NCBI RefSeq assembly: GCF_902497855.1
Contig: NZ_CABVHU010000010.1
Location: forward strand, 1 to 64,000
Source of the DNA: Pseudomonas fluorescens
GTDB taxonomy: Bacteria > Pseudomonadota > Gammaproteobacteria > Pseudomonadales > Pseudomonadaceae
Direction of reading: 5' to 3'
Length of the DNA stretch: 64,000 nucleotides
Below the pieces are notes generated by a model that searched no databases, was not told the origin of the DNA, and saw nothing but the letters and a program-made list of their open reading frames with translations. Positions within the stretch are counted from its first letter, which is position 1. Each line of letters starts with the position of its first letter. The translations under genes and the position numbers were made by a program. This document shows positions 17,446 through 26,043 of the stretch, piece by piece.

Positions 17446-18129
17446 TCAGATGGCGAGTCGCAAGGGTGTTTGCCCCAGCAGCTGTTCGACCGCGCGCAAC
17501 ACGGGGTCGGCTTCGGTGCGCACCAGCCAGTCGGGGCTGACTTCGGCGAAGGCCACCGTGCCGTCCCGGGCGATGACCACCACGGTGGGCTGCGGCAATT
17601 CCCAGGTACCGGTGCCGGTGGTTTCGCCGATGCCCTTGCCCTTGGCCAGTGCCGCTTTACGTGACGCTTCATCGAAGCTGTAGAGAATGCCCAGGCGCCG
17701 GCCGAGGCTATTGTCCGGGTCACTGGCCACTTGCAGTCCAAGGTTATGGCGGGTCTTGATCGCCACCAGTTTTTCCGGCACCTGCGGGCTGACCGCTACC
17801 AGCGGCACCCCCAGCGCCTGCAGGTGCGGATAGAGCCGGCGCTGGTAATAGGGCAGGGCGATATTGCAGGCCGGGCAACCGGCGAACCGGAAGAAAATCA
17901 GCACCGCCGGACCGTTGGCGAGCAACTCGTCGCGGCTCAGGCTGCCGCCTTCGACCTTCAACAGGGTGAAGGGCTCGAGCGAATCGCCGGCCCTGACGAA
18001 GTCGTCGACCCGTGCTTCGTCCACCAGGCGTTGGCGTTGATCGATATTGACTTGCAGGGCCGCCGGCTCCCAGCTCGCCACGCGTTCGGCATGCAGGTTC
18101 GCCAACAGGCGGTTGAGGGATTCGCTCAT
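17446..18129 (-). CDS. Peroxiredoxin-like (AhpC/TSA) thioredoxin-fold protein
   Basis: This is a 227-residue peroxiredoxin-like protein. The thioredoxin-fold core begins near residue 50, with the active-site motif F-A-G-C85-P-A-C88. The N-terminal 45 residues form a helical extension. Such proteins are recurrent in sulfonate operons (for example LsfA-type), where they protect against peroxide from uncoupled flavin monooxygenases or handle sulfur-derived oxidants. It overlaps the monooxygenase gene by 4 bp, so the two are probably translated together. A C-x-x-C redox pair suggests a 2-Cys or thioredoxin-like mechanism rather than LsfA's 1-Cys type. Confidence 0.85.
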   Translation of the reverse strand: MSESLNRLLANLHAERVASWEPAALQVNIDQRQRLVDEARVDDFVRAGDSLEPFTLLKVEGGSLSRDELLANGPAVLIFFRFAGCPACNIALPYYQRRLYPHLQALGVPLVAVSPQVPEKLVAIKTRHNLGLQVASDPDNSLGRRLGILYSFDEASRKAALAKGKGIGETTGTGTWELPQPTVVVIARDGTVAFAEVSPDWLVRTEADPVLRAVEQLLGQTPLRLAI

Positions 18130-19472
18130 GCCAGTGCCTCGCTGTGCTCTTCAACCTGAGTGACGGAATGTCGGTTGGCCGGTACCTCGAGACCGAGGTT
18201 GTCGCGCAGGGTGCTGCCACTGTACTCATCGCGAAACAGACCACGCTGTTGCAGCACCGGCACCACCAGTTCAGTGAAATATTGCAGGCCATCCGGCAAT
18301 AGCGAGTTGATGATGAAACCGTCCGCGGCGCCATGTTCGAACCAGGTCTGCAGGGCATCGGCCACCTGTTCGGGCGTGCCGACGAAATCACGCCGTGGCC
18401 GGGAGAAGCGCAGGGCGACTTCGCGCAAGGTCAGGCCTTCTTCCCGGGCAAGCTGCTTGATCCGGTCCGATCCGCCTTTCTGGCTGTTGGAACCCAGGTC
18501 GCCCAGCTCGGGAAACGGCGCATCCAGCGGGTACTGGCTGAAGTCATGGTCGTTGAACGGCCGGCCGAGGGCGACGATGGCATCCTCGATGGTCACCAGT
18601 TCCACGGCTTGCCGATAACGGCTTTCAACTTCCGCTTCATCACGCCCGACGATCGGGCGGATGCCCGGCAGGATCGACAGCTTCTGGGCCTCCCGGCCGA
18701 AGCCGCTGGCCCGTTGTTTCAGGTCCTGATAGTAAGCACGGGCTTCGTCGAAGGACTCGGGGCTGACGAAAATCGCATCGGAGTTTTCAGCGGCGAAATT
18801 GCGTCCCGCCTCGGAGGTGCCGGCCTGGAAAATTACCGGCTGACCTTGCCGGGAACGGGCGATGTTCAGCGGGCCTTTCACCGAGAAGAATTCACCCTTG
18901 TGTTCCAAGGCATGCAGCTTGCCGGGGGTGAAAAACTCGCCGCTCTGCTTGTCGTAGGCGAAGGCGTCGTCTTCCCAGGAATCCCACAAGCCCTTGACCA
19001 CCGCCACATGTTCCCTGGCGATGCGGTAGCGCACGGCATGCGGCGGGTGCTCGGCCTTGCCGAAGTTGTCGGCGGTGCCGCTGAGCCAGGAGGTGACCAC
19101 ATTCCAGCCGGCGCGACCGCCGCTGATGTGGTCCAGGGACGCAAACTGGCGCGCGACCTGGAAGGGTTCGGTGTAGCTGACGGTCACGGTTGCCACCAGG
19201 CCGATGTGCCGCGTAGTGGCAGCCAGGGCCGAGAGAATGGTCAGCGGCTCGAAGCGATTGAGGTAGTGCGGGCTGGACTTCTCATGGATGTGCAGGCTGT
19301 CGGCGATGAACACGAAGTCGAACTTCGCGGCTTCTGCCAGTTGCGTCTGCTGCTTGTAGAAATCGAAGTTCACGCTGGCATTGGCCAGGGCCTGCGGGTG
19401 GCGCCATTCGCCCCAGCCATGGCCGACGCCATGGACCATCGCACCGAGTTTCAGTTGGCGTTGCTTGCTCAT
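18126..19472 (-). CDS. FMNH2-dependent monooxygenase, NtaA/SnaA/DszA family
   Basis: This is a 448-residue LLM-class monooxygenase, full length for the family. Landmarks are G-H-G-W-G-E-W-R-H-P near residue 20, E-P-F-Q-V-A-R-Q-F-A-S-L-D-H-I-S-G-G-R-A, W-N-V-V-T-S-W near residue 140, and the Q-A-G-T-S-E-A-G-R phosphate loop. It oxidises an organosulfur or chelate substrate with reduced FMN supplied by a reductase not found in this window. It lies between a SsuA-like binding protein (27 bp upstream) and a peroxiredoxin (4-bp overlap). It is a paralog, not a copy, of the enzyme at 1461-2786. Confidence 0.9.
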   Translation of the reverse strand: MSKQRQLKLGAMVHGVGHGWGEWRHPQALANASVNFDFYKQQTQLAEAAKFDFVFIADSLHIHEKSSPHYLNRFEPLTILSALAATTRHIGLVATVTVSYTEPFQVARQFASLDHISGGRAGWNVVTSWLSGTADNFGKAEHPPHAVRYRIAREHVAVVKGLWDSWEDDAFAYDKQSGEFFTPGKLHALEHKGEFFSVKGPLNIARSRQGQPVIFQAGTSEAGRNFAAENSDAIFVSPESFDEARAYYQDLKQRASGFGREAQKLSILPGIRPIVGRDEAEVESRYRQAVELVTIEDAIVALGRPFNDHDFSQYPLDAPFPELGDLGSNSQKGGSDRIKQLAREEGLTLREVALRFSRPRRDFVGTPEQVADALQTWFEHGAADGFIINSLLPDGLQYFTELVVPVLQQRGLFRDEYSGSTLRDNLGLEVPANRHSVTQVEEHSEALA

Positions 19473-19499
19473 GGTTCTACTCCTGGTTCAGTCGCATCG

Positions 19500-20462
19500 T
19501 TAGCGCGATGCCTGGCTAAGTTGGGCGCGTTTGGCGTTGAAGCTCTTGTCGAAGCCTTGGGAGACGTCGATGTGTTTGCTGAGGATTCCCTCTTCCTGAT
19601 AGATGTCGGCGGTGGTTTGCAGGCCGCTGATGACCTTGTCGTCAATCTCCACGGGTTCCATGTGGGTGCCTTTGGCCACGGCGACATGCACCGCCAGCGG
19701 CAAGCCGGTCACTCGCGCCTGGGCGGCGGCGTATTCCTCGGGGTGGGCGTTGGTCCAGCGGTAGGCGCGATCGACCCGGGCGACGAAGTCTTCGAGTTGC
19801 TGGCGTTTGCCGGCGATGGCCTGGCTGGTGGCGGCCAGGTACAAATGGTTGGTCAGCAGGGTGGCGCCACTGGCCAGGACCTTGGCCTGATTCTGGGTGG
19901 TGGAAATGGTGGTGTAGGGATCCCAGGTCGACCAGGCGTCGGCACTGCCGTTGTCCAGCAGGATGCGCGACTCGCTTGGCAACAAGTAGATGAACTGCAC
20001 GTCGCTGGTGCTCAGGCCGACGCTGCGCAAGGCCTTGATCGCCAGGAAGTGGCCGATGGAGCCGCGGGTGGTGACGATCTTCTTGCCCTTGAGATCGCTG
20101 GCGTCGTTCAGCGGTGAATCCTTGGGCGCGAGGATCGCGGTGGTGTAGCGTCCCTCGGCATGCACGATGCTGACCACCTTGATCGGTGCACCGGCGCCGA
20201 GGGCGAACACGTAGGGCGCATCCCCCAGGGCGCCGATGTCCACGGCGCCGGCATTCAGCGCTTCGCCCAACGGGGCGGCGGCCGGGAACTCGGAGAACTG
20301 GATGTCGTAGGGCACGTTCTTCAGTTCACCGGAGACCTCCAGCAGCACCTTGATCGAGGACTTCTGATTGGCCACCAGCAAGGGTTGAAGGTCGGCGGCG
20401 TGGCTGAATGCGGTGCAGCCCAGGGTGCAGATCAGGCTCAACAACAGGGGTTTGAATGACAT
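19500..20462 (-). CDS. Aliphatic sulfonate ABC substrate-binding protein (SsuA-like)
   Basis: This is a 320-residue periplasmic binding protein with a Sec signal (hydrophobic residues 5-20, cleavage near F-S-H-A-A). SsuA landmarks are L-K-G-K-K-I-V-T-T-R-G-S-I-G-H-F-L and A-D-A-W-S-T-W-D-P-Y. It is the first gene of a minus-strand operon with a monooxygenase, a peroxiredoxin and another binding protein. The predicted promoter and conserved leader motif lie 35-123 bp upstream. The T-x-G-S-x-x-H motif matches sulfonate and sulfate-ester receptors, but the ligand cannot be assigned. Confidence 0.9.
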   Translation of the reverse strand: MSFKPLLLSLICTLGCTAFSHAADLQPLLVANQKSSIKVLLEVSGELKNVPYDIQFSEFPAAAPLGEALNAGAVDIGALGDAPYVFALGAGAPIKVVSIVHAEGRYTTAILAPKDSPLNDASDLKGKKIVTTRGSIGHFLAIKALRSVGLSTSDVQFIYLLPSESRILLDNGSADAWSTWDPYTTISTTQNQAKVLASGATLLTNHLYLAATSQAIAGKRQQLEDFVARVDRAYRWTNAHPEEYAAAQARVTGLPLAVHVAVAKGTHMEPVEIDDKVISGLQTTADIYQEEGILSKHIDVSQGFDKSFNAKRAQLSQASR

Positions 20463-20496
20463 GTGGAACTCCAGGCAGGTTGTTGCGCTTCGTGTG

Positions 20497-20521
20497 GCCT
20501 CCGCCTGGAGAAGGGGTCGGT
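20497..20521 (-). promoter_or_regulatory. Conserved 5'-leader motif, copy 2
   Basis: Minus-strand ACCGACCCC-TTCT-CCAGGCGGAGGC lies 34 bp before the binding-protein start and about 10 bp past the predicted -10. The four copies keep ACCGACCCC and CCAGGYGGAGGC and vary only in a 3-4-nt linker. Confidence 0.65.
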
Positions 20522-20530
20522 CTGTGGTTG

Positions 20531-20585
20531 ACGTTATCTCTATAAAAACTCGATGTGAAATTCTTTATGGTTATAAGCTAATTAT
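20531..20585 (-). promoter_or_regulatory. Predicted sulfur-type promoter of the SsuA-like/monooxygenase operon
   Basis: On the minus strand: box ATAATTAGCTTATAAC (20570-20585), 10 bp, -35 TTCACA (20554-20559), 17 bp, -10 TAACGT (20531-20536). Geometry and sequence match the promoters at 13820-13874 and 30305-30360. Confidence 0.68.
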
Positions 20586-20641
20586 TAAGTTAAGTGATTA
20601 TGAATGTGATGATTATCAAATAAATGCATTTAATGGTCAGC

Positions 20642-20732
20642 CTGTGGGAGCGAGGCTTGCCCGCGAAACAGGCACCATGGTTTTTCATGCATTGCGCGTC
20701 ATCGTTCTTCGCGGGCAAGCCTCGCTCCTACA
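20642..20732. repeat. REP pair (inverted)
   Basis: CTGTGGGAGCGAGGCTTGCC and the inverted GGCAAGCCTCGCTCCTACA lie between the sulfonate operon promoter and the end of the TonB receptor gene. Confidence 0.9.
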
Positions 20733-20739
20733 ACTGCCC

Positions 20740-23214
20740 TCAGAAGTTGTAAGCCAGCCGCGTGTAGTAATAGGCCCCGCCAAACCCGAACGGTGAGAAC
20801 TGGCCGTATTTGTAGCCCCCGGCCCAATCCTGGATGCCATTCTTGTCCGGGTACACGTTGAACAGGTTATTCGCCCCCAGCGCCACCGTCAGGTGCTTGC
20901 TCAGGTCGTAGGCCACATCCAGGTCGGTAATCCACTTGGCACTGAACTTGCGGTCATTCACCGGGTTATTGTCGCCTTCGATATAGCTGCCGAAACGGGT
21001 GACGGCCAGGTTCAGGTTGTAGTCCGTGACCTTCCAGTTCGCCGCCAGGATCAGTTTCGATTGCGGCGTGGCGACGGTCAGGTCCTTTTGCAGGCGCCGG
21101 TCGAACAGTTGGTAGCCCGAACCCAGGCTGCTCAGTTCTGGCGGGTTGTCCTGGAGTTTCTCGATCTTGGTCTGGTTCCAGTTATAGGCTGCGCTCCAGC
21201 GGATCTGGCCGTACCCGTCCAGTTGCTGGCGATACTCGTTGATGATGTCGATGCCGCGGGTGCGGGTGTCGACGGCGTTGGTGTAGTACTGGGCATACAG
21301 GCCGGGAGACAGGCCGTTGGCGGCGAGGATCTGCGAGACCGCCGGGCCGCCGAGCAGGCTGGTGGAGACGATGCGGTCGCGGATGCCGATCTGATACAGG
21401 TCGGTGGTCAGGCGATAGTTCGGCGTGGGCTCGTAGGTGAAGCCGAAGCTGTAGTTCAGGGACTTTTCCGGCTTGAGCTTTTCCGCACCCAGGGCCTGGG
21501 CCTCGGTGGTGTCCACCGGCAGCACCTTGACCGGCACCGAGACCTGCTGGCCGTTGACCACCCCGCCGGAAGTGAAGGTCGAGGAGGCATAAATGGTTTG
21601 CGCCAGGGACGGTGCGCGAAAGCCGTTATTGATCGTACCGCGCAAGGCGAAGGCGTCGGTGAACTGGTAGCGGGTGGAGAACTTGCCGCTCCAGGTGCTG
21701 CCGATGTCCTGGGTGTAGCGCTCGTAGCGCGCTGCCACGCCGACGTACCATTGGTCCGTCACATCCAGGCCCAGGTCGACATAGCTGGCGACGTTGCTGC
21801 GACTGATTTCCCCGGCGTCGGCGGGGCTGGTGCCGTTATAGGAAGCGAGGCCGGGCAGGGGTGTCCTGCCCGCGAAGGGGCCGGTCGGGATGACGTAGTT
21901 GCCGGGGGTATAGGACGCATAGTCGCCGGGCTCGATCTGATACTTCTCCCAGCGGTATTCGAAACCGAACGCGGTTTGCAGCGGGTTTTTCAGGCCGATG
22001 TCGAAGCCGCGACTGAAGTCGAGGTTGTTGGTCCACTGATCGAAGATCTGCGAGGCCAGGTGGAACGAGGTCGGGCTGGTCGGTCCCCAGGAAGGGTTGA
22101 GGGTGTTGCTGGCGTTGAGCGTCGAGTCGTCCTCGCCCCAGGTCGAGCTGGCGTCATAGTTCCAGCCGCCAACCTCGCCCTTGAAGCCACCCGCCACCTG
22201 AAAATCGATGGTGCGATTGCGCCGCTGGGCGTGGACGCCATCTGGGTAGGGCGTATTGGGGTCGCCGGCCAGGGAGTAGATGTCATTGGGCCGGTAGTTG
22301 CCCGTGATCTTGGTGGTTTCCATGTAGCTGGCGGTGGAAAAGGAATAGAACGTCAGGTCATCCTGGATCGGCAGTTCGAGGTTGTAGCTGGCGTTGGTGA
22401 CCTTTTCCCGGCCCAGCCCGTAACTCGGGTTCCAGCCGTGGCGATTGACGGTCTGGTCGCGACTATCGGGGAAGCCGGGCAAAGAATAGAGGTTGCCGGT
22501 GGCGCTGCCGGAGCGGTCGAAGGGTTCCTGTGTCTTGCTGTCCAGCGCCAGGTTGGCGAAGCCGTCGTTGGGCAGCGCCAGGCCGTAATTGATGGTCTGG
22601 TGCACGGTGTCGCCATCGCCGCTGCCGTAGCGTCCGAACGAGGTCTCGGCGCTGCCGCCGCTGTCGTTTTCCTTGAGGATGATGTTGATCACCCCGGCAA
22701 TGGCATCCGAGCCATATTGCGCGGAGGCGCCGTCGCGCAGCACCTCGATGTGGTCGATCGCCGAGACGGGAATCAGGTCGAGGTTGACCGGCACCGCCGC
22801 CGTGCCGATGCGCGCCAGGTTGTTGATCAGTGCGGTGTTGTGCCGCCGTTTGCCGTTGACCAGCACCAGCACCTGATCCCCGGACAAGCCACGCATGGTC
22901 ACCCCGCGCACCGACCAGGAGGTGCCGCCGCCATTGATCGCCGGCAGGTTGAACGAAGGCAGCAGGCGCGCGAGCAATTCCTTGAGGCCGACCTTGCCGC
23001 TGGCCTGCAATTGTTCGGCGCTGATCACATCGATCGGCGAGGGACTGTCGGTGATGGTGCGTGGCTGGCTGCCGCGGTTGCCGGTGACCACCACCGTGCT
23101 CAGGGTTTTGTCCGGTTCAGCGTTCTCTGCATGAGCCTGGGTGCTGGCGGCCAGCAGGCTGAAGGCGGCGGCCGCGTAATAATCGTATTTCACTCGGGGG
23201 CTGGATGAGCGCAT
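20740..23214 (-). CDS. TonB-dependent outer-membrane receptor
   Basis: This is an 824-residue receptor with a signal sequence ending near A-H-A-E. The plug domain begins L-S-T-V-V-V-T-G-N-R-G-S and contains I-E-V-L-R-D-G-A-S-A-Q-Y-G-S-D-A-I-A-G-V. The barrel ends in Y-Y-Y-T-R-L-A-Y-N-F. It is clearly a paralog of the receptor at 8973-11462, sharing plug motifs and the whole C terminus pattern (S-P-F-G-F-x-G-x-Y-Y-Y-T-R-L). It follows a TauD-like dioxygenase gene, with a REP pair between. It is probably an importer for a sulfur-containing organic ligand that TauD-like or LLM enzymes then attack (inference). Confidence 0.92.
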   Translation of the reverse strand: MRSSSPRVKYDYYAAAAFSLLAASTQAHAENAEPDKTLSTVVVTGNRGSQPRTITDSPSPIDVISAEQLQASGKVGLKELLARLLPSFNLPAINGGGTSWSVRGVTMRGLSGDQVLVLVNGKRRHNTALINNLARIGTAAVPVNLDLIPVSAIDHIEVLRDGASAQYGSDAIAGVINIILKENDSGGSAETSFGRYGSGDGDTVHQTINYGLALPNDGFANLALDSKTQEPFDRSGSATGNLYSLPGFPDSRDQTVNRHGWNPSYGLGREKVTNASYNLELPIQDDLTFYSFSTASYMETTKITGNYRPNDIYSLAGDPNTPYPDGVHAQRRNRTIDFQVAGGFKGEVGGWNYDASSTWGEDDSTLNASNTLNPSWGPTSPTSFHLASQIFDQWTNNLDFSRGFDIGLKNPLQTAFGFEYRWEKYQIEPGDYASYTPGNYVIPTGPFAGRTPLPGLASYNGTSPADAGEISRSNVASYVDLGLDVTDQWYVGVAARYERYTQDIGSTWSGKFSTRYQFTDAFALRGTINNGFRAPSLAQTIYASSTFTSGGVVNGQQVSVPVKVLPVDTTEAQALGAEKLKPEKSLNYSFGFTYEPTPNYRLTTDLYQIGIRDRIVSTSLLGGPAVSQILAANGLSPGLYAQYYTNAVDTRTRGIDIINEYRQQLDGYGQIRWSAAYNWNQTKIEKLQDNPPELSSLGSGYQLFDRRLQKDLTVATPQSKLILAANWKVTDYNLNLAVTRFGSYIEGDNNPVNDRKFSAKWITDLDVAYDLSKHLTVALGANNLFNVYPDKNGIQDWAGGYKYGQFSPFGFGGAYYYTRLAYNF

Positions 23215-23294
23215 GACGCGAATTCCTGAAAGATTGCACGCACAGGCGAACCCCTTCGCGCACGTTCGCGAATAGCAGGGGCTGGCGGGTAATG

Positions 23295-23383
23295 TTGTAG
23301 GAGCCGGCTTGGCGAAGACGGTGTGTCAGTCAATACATGTATCTACTGACACACCGCTTTCGCCAGCAAGCCGGCTCCTACAG
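23295..23383. repeat. REP pair (inverted)
   Basis: TGTAGGAGCCGGCTT and the inverted AGCAAGCCGGCTCCTACAG lie between the TauD-like gene and the TonB receptor gene. The first arm lacks GCTGGCGA compared with other copies, so it is slightly truncated. Confidence 0.88.
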
Positions 23384-23406
23384 GTTTGTGTGTTTGTTGA
23401 GGGGGA

Positions 23407-24276
23407 TCACGCCGCGTTGGCGCGTCTTACCCGATGAGGAATGTCGTCATAAGCGATCAGCACCCGCTCCATGCGGCGCGGGTAATCGCCGTAGTTGTAG
23501 ACCGGGTAGTGCAGGGTCGAACGGTTGTCCCAGAACGCCACCGAGTTTTCCCGCCACTTGAAGCGCACCTGGTGTTCGGGCTTGTTGAACTCCAGCAGCA
23601 GGCGATTGATCAGTTGCTTGCTCTGTTCCGGCGTCCAGCCGATCACCGAAGGGTTTTGCGAGAAGTTGATGAACAGGCCATCCTCGCCGGTTTCCGGATG
23701 AGTACGCACCAGCGGGTGGGCCAGGATCGGGTAGTCGTAGCCGACTTTGTCCAGCGAAGACTTGAAGTCGTGGACCACGTGCAGGTCATCGATTTCTTCG
23801 CGCAACTCGTCGGGCAAGGCGCGATAGACCGCGGCCGTGTCGGCCCACAGGGTATCGCCACCGACCGGGGGCAAGTCGACCGCACGCAGTACGGCACCGA
23901 GGGTCGGCTGCAACAGCCAGCTGGTATCGGTGTGCCAACGGCCGCTGATCCTCGGGCCGTAGAGTTTGCGTTCGTCCTGGGCCTGAATCAGATGTGCTTG
24001 CGGTCGCGTCGGGTCGTTTTGTTGGGTGGTGGGGTGAACATAGAGCTCACCGAATTCGCGAGCGAAGGCAATCTGCTGTTCGGTGCTGATGGCCTGGTCG
24101 CGGAAGAAAATCACTTTATGCTCCAGCAGCAATCCGCGCAGTTCGTCGCGCAGCGCCGGGGTCAGCGGCTGGCGCAGATCGATGCCGGCAATTTCCGCGC
24201 CGATGGTCGGTTCCAGGCGGGTGACCTGCAGTGTGTTGGTGGCGTGTGAAGGGGCGTGGTGCAAGACAGCGGACAT
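23407..24276 (-). CDS. TauD/TfdA-family Fe(II)/2-oxoglutarate dioxygenase
   Basis: This is a 289-residue dioxygenase. The iron ligands are visible as His115 and Asp117 (W-H-T-D-T-S) and His256 (N-R-S-T-L-H). Arg271, 15 residues later, fits the 2-oxoglutarate-binding Arg of TauD. Length and spacing match E. coli TauD closely. The enzyme hydroxylates the carbon next to a sulfonate or sulfate group, releasing sulfite or sulfate. It is followed by a TonB receptor gene. The conserved leader motif lies 28 bp upstream of the start, but the AT-box promoter seen elsewhere is absent here because REP elements lie directly upstream. Confidence 0.93.
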   Translation of the reverse strand: MSAVLHHAPSHATNTLQVTRLEPTIGAEIAGIDLRQPLTPALRDELRGLLLEHKVIFFRDQAISTEQQIAFAREFGELYVHPTTQQNDPTRPQAHLIQAQDERKLYGPRISGRWHTDTSWLLQPTLGAVLRAVDLPPVGGDTLWADTAAVYRALPDELREEIDDLHVVHDFKSSLDKVGYDYPILAHPLVRTHPETGEDGLFINFSQNPSVIGWTPEQSKQLINRLLLEFNKPEHQVRFKWRENSVAFWDNRSTLHYPVYNYGDYPRRMERVLIAYDDIPHRVRRANAA

Positions 24277-24304
24277 GATGTGAATCCTCTCGATTATGGG
24301 TTCA

Positions 24305-24327
24305 GCCTCCGCCTGGAGAGGGGTCGG
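24305..24327 (-). promoter_or_regulatory. Conserved 5'-leader motif, copy 3
   Basis: Minus-strand CCGACCCC-TCT-CCAGGCGGAGGC lies 28 bp before the TauD-like start. Unlike the other copies, it is preceded by a REP pair rather than by the box/-35/-10 promoter. Confidence 0.6.
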
Positions 24328-24332
24328 ATGTG

Positions 24333-24433
24333 TGTAGGAGCGAGCTTGCTCGCGAAGGTCGTGAACGATAACGCGTAAAACCAGATGCCCGGCGGCTCTT
24401 TTGGTGTTCTCGCGAGCAAGCTCGCTCCCACAG
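24333..24433. repeat. REP pair (inverted)
   Basis: TGTAGGAGCGAGCTTGCTCG and the inverted CGAGCAAGCTCGCTCCCACA fill the gap between the rhodanese gene and the TauD-like gene. The loop is 56 bp. Confidence 0.9.
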
Positions 24434-24459
24434 ATACAAAGGCCGCCGGAAGCCGGCGG

Positions 24460-26043
24460 TTAGATCACAAAAAAGCCATGGGTGCCGTCGCGGGCCAGTT
24501 GCTCGACCAGTCCGAACTCCCAGTCCAGATAGGCTTGCATCGCTTCGCGGGGATTATCTGTGCCCTCGTAGGGACGGCGATAACGGTCGATGCGCGGTGA
24601 AGCCAGGTGAGTCTCGCCTTCTTCCAGTGCCTGTCCGGCAGCGATCCAGCTGGCGGTGCCTCCACCCAGCACAAACACCGCCTTGCCGGTCAGCGCCTCG
24701 ACCTCGGCGACCGCCAGCCGTGCCAGCTGGCTGCTGCCGCAGGTCAGCACGTAGCGTTGCACCGTCGGCACCTTCGCCAGGGCGTCGCGCAGTTGGCCAC
24801 GCAATACCCACCAGGCGCCGGGGATATGGCGTTTGACGTAATTGGCGCTGCTGGTGAAATCCAGCACCGCGGTGTCGCCATGGGTCAGCCAGTCGGCCAG
24901 GGTCTCGGGACTGATTTCCTCAGCCTGTTGCGGCGCAGGGACCGGCGCCTGCCAGGCACCCTTTTCACTGAAGTGTGCCGGCTGCAGGTCATCCAGTACG
25001 TGCACTTCCCAGCCCAGTTGGGCGAGCCAGGAGGCCGACATGTTGGCGCGCACGCCATCGTCGTCGACCAGCACCAGGCGCGCGCCACGCACACTGGCGA
25101 AGTGGTCGGTTTCCTGCACCAGCTGGCCGCCCGGAGTCGAGCGGGCCGAGGGCAGGTGTCCGGCTTCGAATTCTTCCGGCGTGCGCACATCGAACAGGTA
25201 GGTGCTGCGTGCCGGCTCCTGTTGCCAGCGTTGCAGGTCGGCCAGGGTGGCGCGGCCCACCAGCGCCTTATCGGCGACGCGACGGGCATCGCCGGCAGCG
25301 ATTTGTCGATGCTCTTCACTGGTCGGGGCGAAGCGCCGCGATTGGCCGTGTTGCAGTGTTTGACCGGCCAGGGTCCAGCCGATGGTGCCGTTACGCAAAG
25401 CTGACACCGGGTTGGCGATGCCGGCATTGATCAGCGATTGGGTGCCGATGATGCTGCGGGTACGCCCGGCACAGTTGACGATGATGCGCGTCGCCGGGTC
25501 CGGTGCCAGCTCCCGGGCACGCAGCACCAGTTCCGCCCCCGGTACGCTGATGCCGGTGGGAATGCTCATGGTCTGGTATTCGTCGAAACGCCGGGCATCG
25601 AGCACCACCACGTCGGCCTGGCTGTCGAGCAGCGCCTGAACCTCTTCCGCCGCCAGGGACGGCGTGTGGCGCTGGCTTTCCACCAGTTCGCCAAAGGCTT
25701 TGCTTGGTACATTGACGTCGATGAACAGTTCGCCGCCGGCGATGCGCCAGCCTTCCAGGCCACCTTCCAGCAGGCTGACATTCACGTAGCCCAGGCCCTG
25801 CAAGCGCCGAGCGGCGATCTGCGCCAGGCCTTCGCCATTGTCGTAGACGGTCACTTGGGTATCGAGCCGTGGAATTCTCGAGTACACCTCCAGTTCCAGT
25901 TTTGAGAGTGGAATGTTGGCCGCAAACAGCGGGTGTGCCTCAGCGAAGGGGGCTTCTTCGCGCACATCCACCAGCGCCAGTTCTTCATGGTTCAGCAGGG
26001 CCTGGCGGATCTCGGAGTAGGAGCGGGTAGGTGCAGTGCTCAT
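24460..26043 (-). CDS. Four-domain rhodanese-like sulfurtransferase
   Basis: This is a 527-residue cytoplasmic protein made of four rhodanese-like domains (about 5-110, 130-230, 270-370, 390-480). Domain 2 keeps the catalytic loop N-C191-A-G-R-T-R. Domain 4 has a Cys in T-C-G-S-S-Q. Domains 1 and 3 have Y-D-N-G-E-G and V-D-D-D-G-V at that position and should not carry persulfide. The C-terminal 45 residues (R-E-A-M-Q-A-Y-L-D-W-E-F-G-L) recur in the fusion protein at 44598-47354. It transfers sulfane sulfur from a persulfide donor to an acceptor such as glutathione, sulfite or cyanide. It overlaps the thiol dioxygenase gene by 4 bp, suggesting a joint thiol/persulfide pathway. Confidence 0.9.
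   Translation of the reverse strand: MSTAPTRSYSEIRQALLNHEELALVDVREEAPFAEAHPLFAANIPLSKLELEVYSRIPRLDTQVTVYDNGEGLAQIAARRLQGLGYVNVSLLEGGLEGWRIAGGELFIDVNVPSKAFGELVESQRHTPSLAAEEVQALLDSQADVVVLDARRFDEYQTMSIPTGISVPGAELVLRARELAPDPATRIIVNCAGRTRSIIGTQSLINAGIANPVSALRNGTIGWTLAGQTLQHGQSRRFAPTSEEHRQIAAGDARRVADKALVGRATLADLQRWQQEPARSTYLFDVRTPEEFEAGHLPSARSTPGGQLVQETDHFASVRGARLVLVDDDGVRANMSASWLAQLGWEVHVLDDLQPAHFSEKGAWQAPVPAPQQAEEISPETLADWLTHGDTAVLDFTSSANYVKRHIPGAWWVLRGQLRDALAKVPTVQRYVLTCGSSQLARLAVAEVEALTGKAVFVLGGGTASWIAAGQALEEGETHLASPRIDRYRRPYEGTDNPREAMQAYLDWEFGLVEQLARDGTHGFFVI

Noticed and set aside
20497..20521. A conserved leader peptide encoded by the GC-rich leader motif
   Set aside because: One frame reads R-P-L-S-R-R-R in some copies, but linker length differs by one base among copies, and no in-frame ATG or GTG precedes it consistently.
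20893..23208. A 771-aa open frame antisense to the TonB receptor
   Set aside because: Long antisense frames are common in high-GC genes. The minus-strand frame encodes a complete receptor with signal, plug and C-terminal aromatic signature; the antisense protein has no family features.
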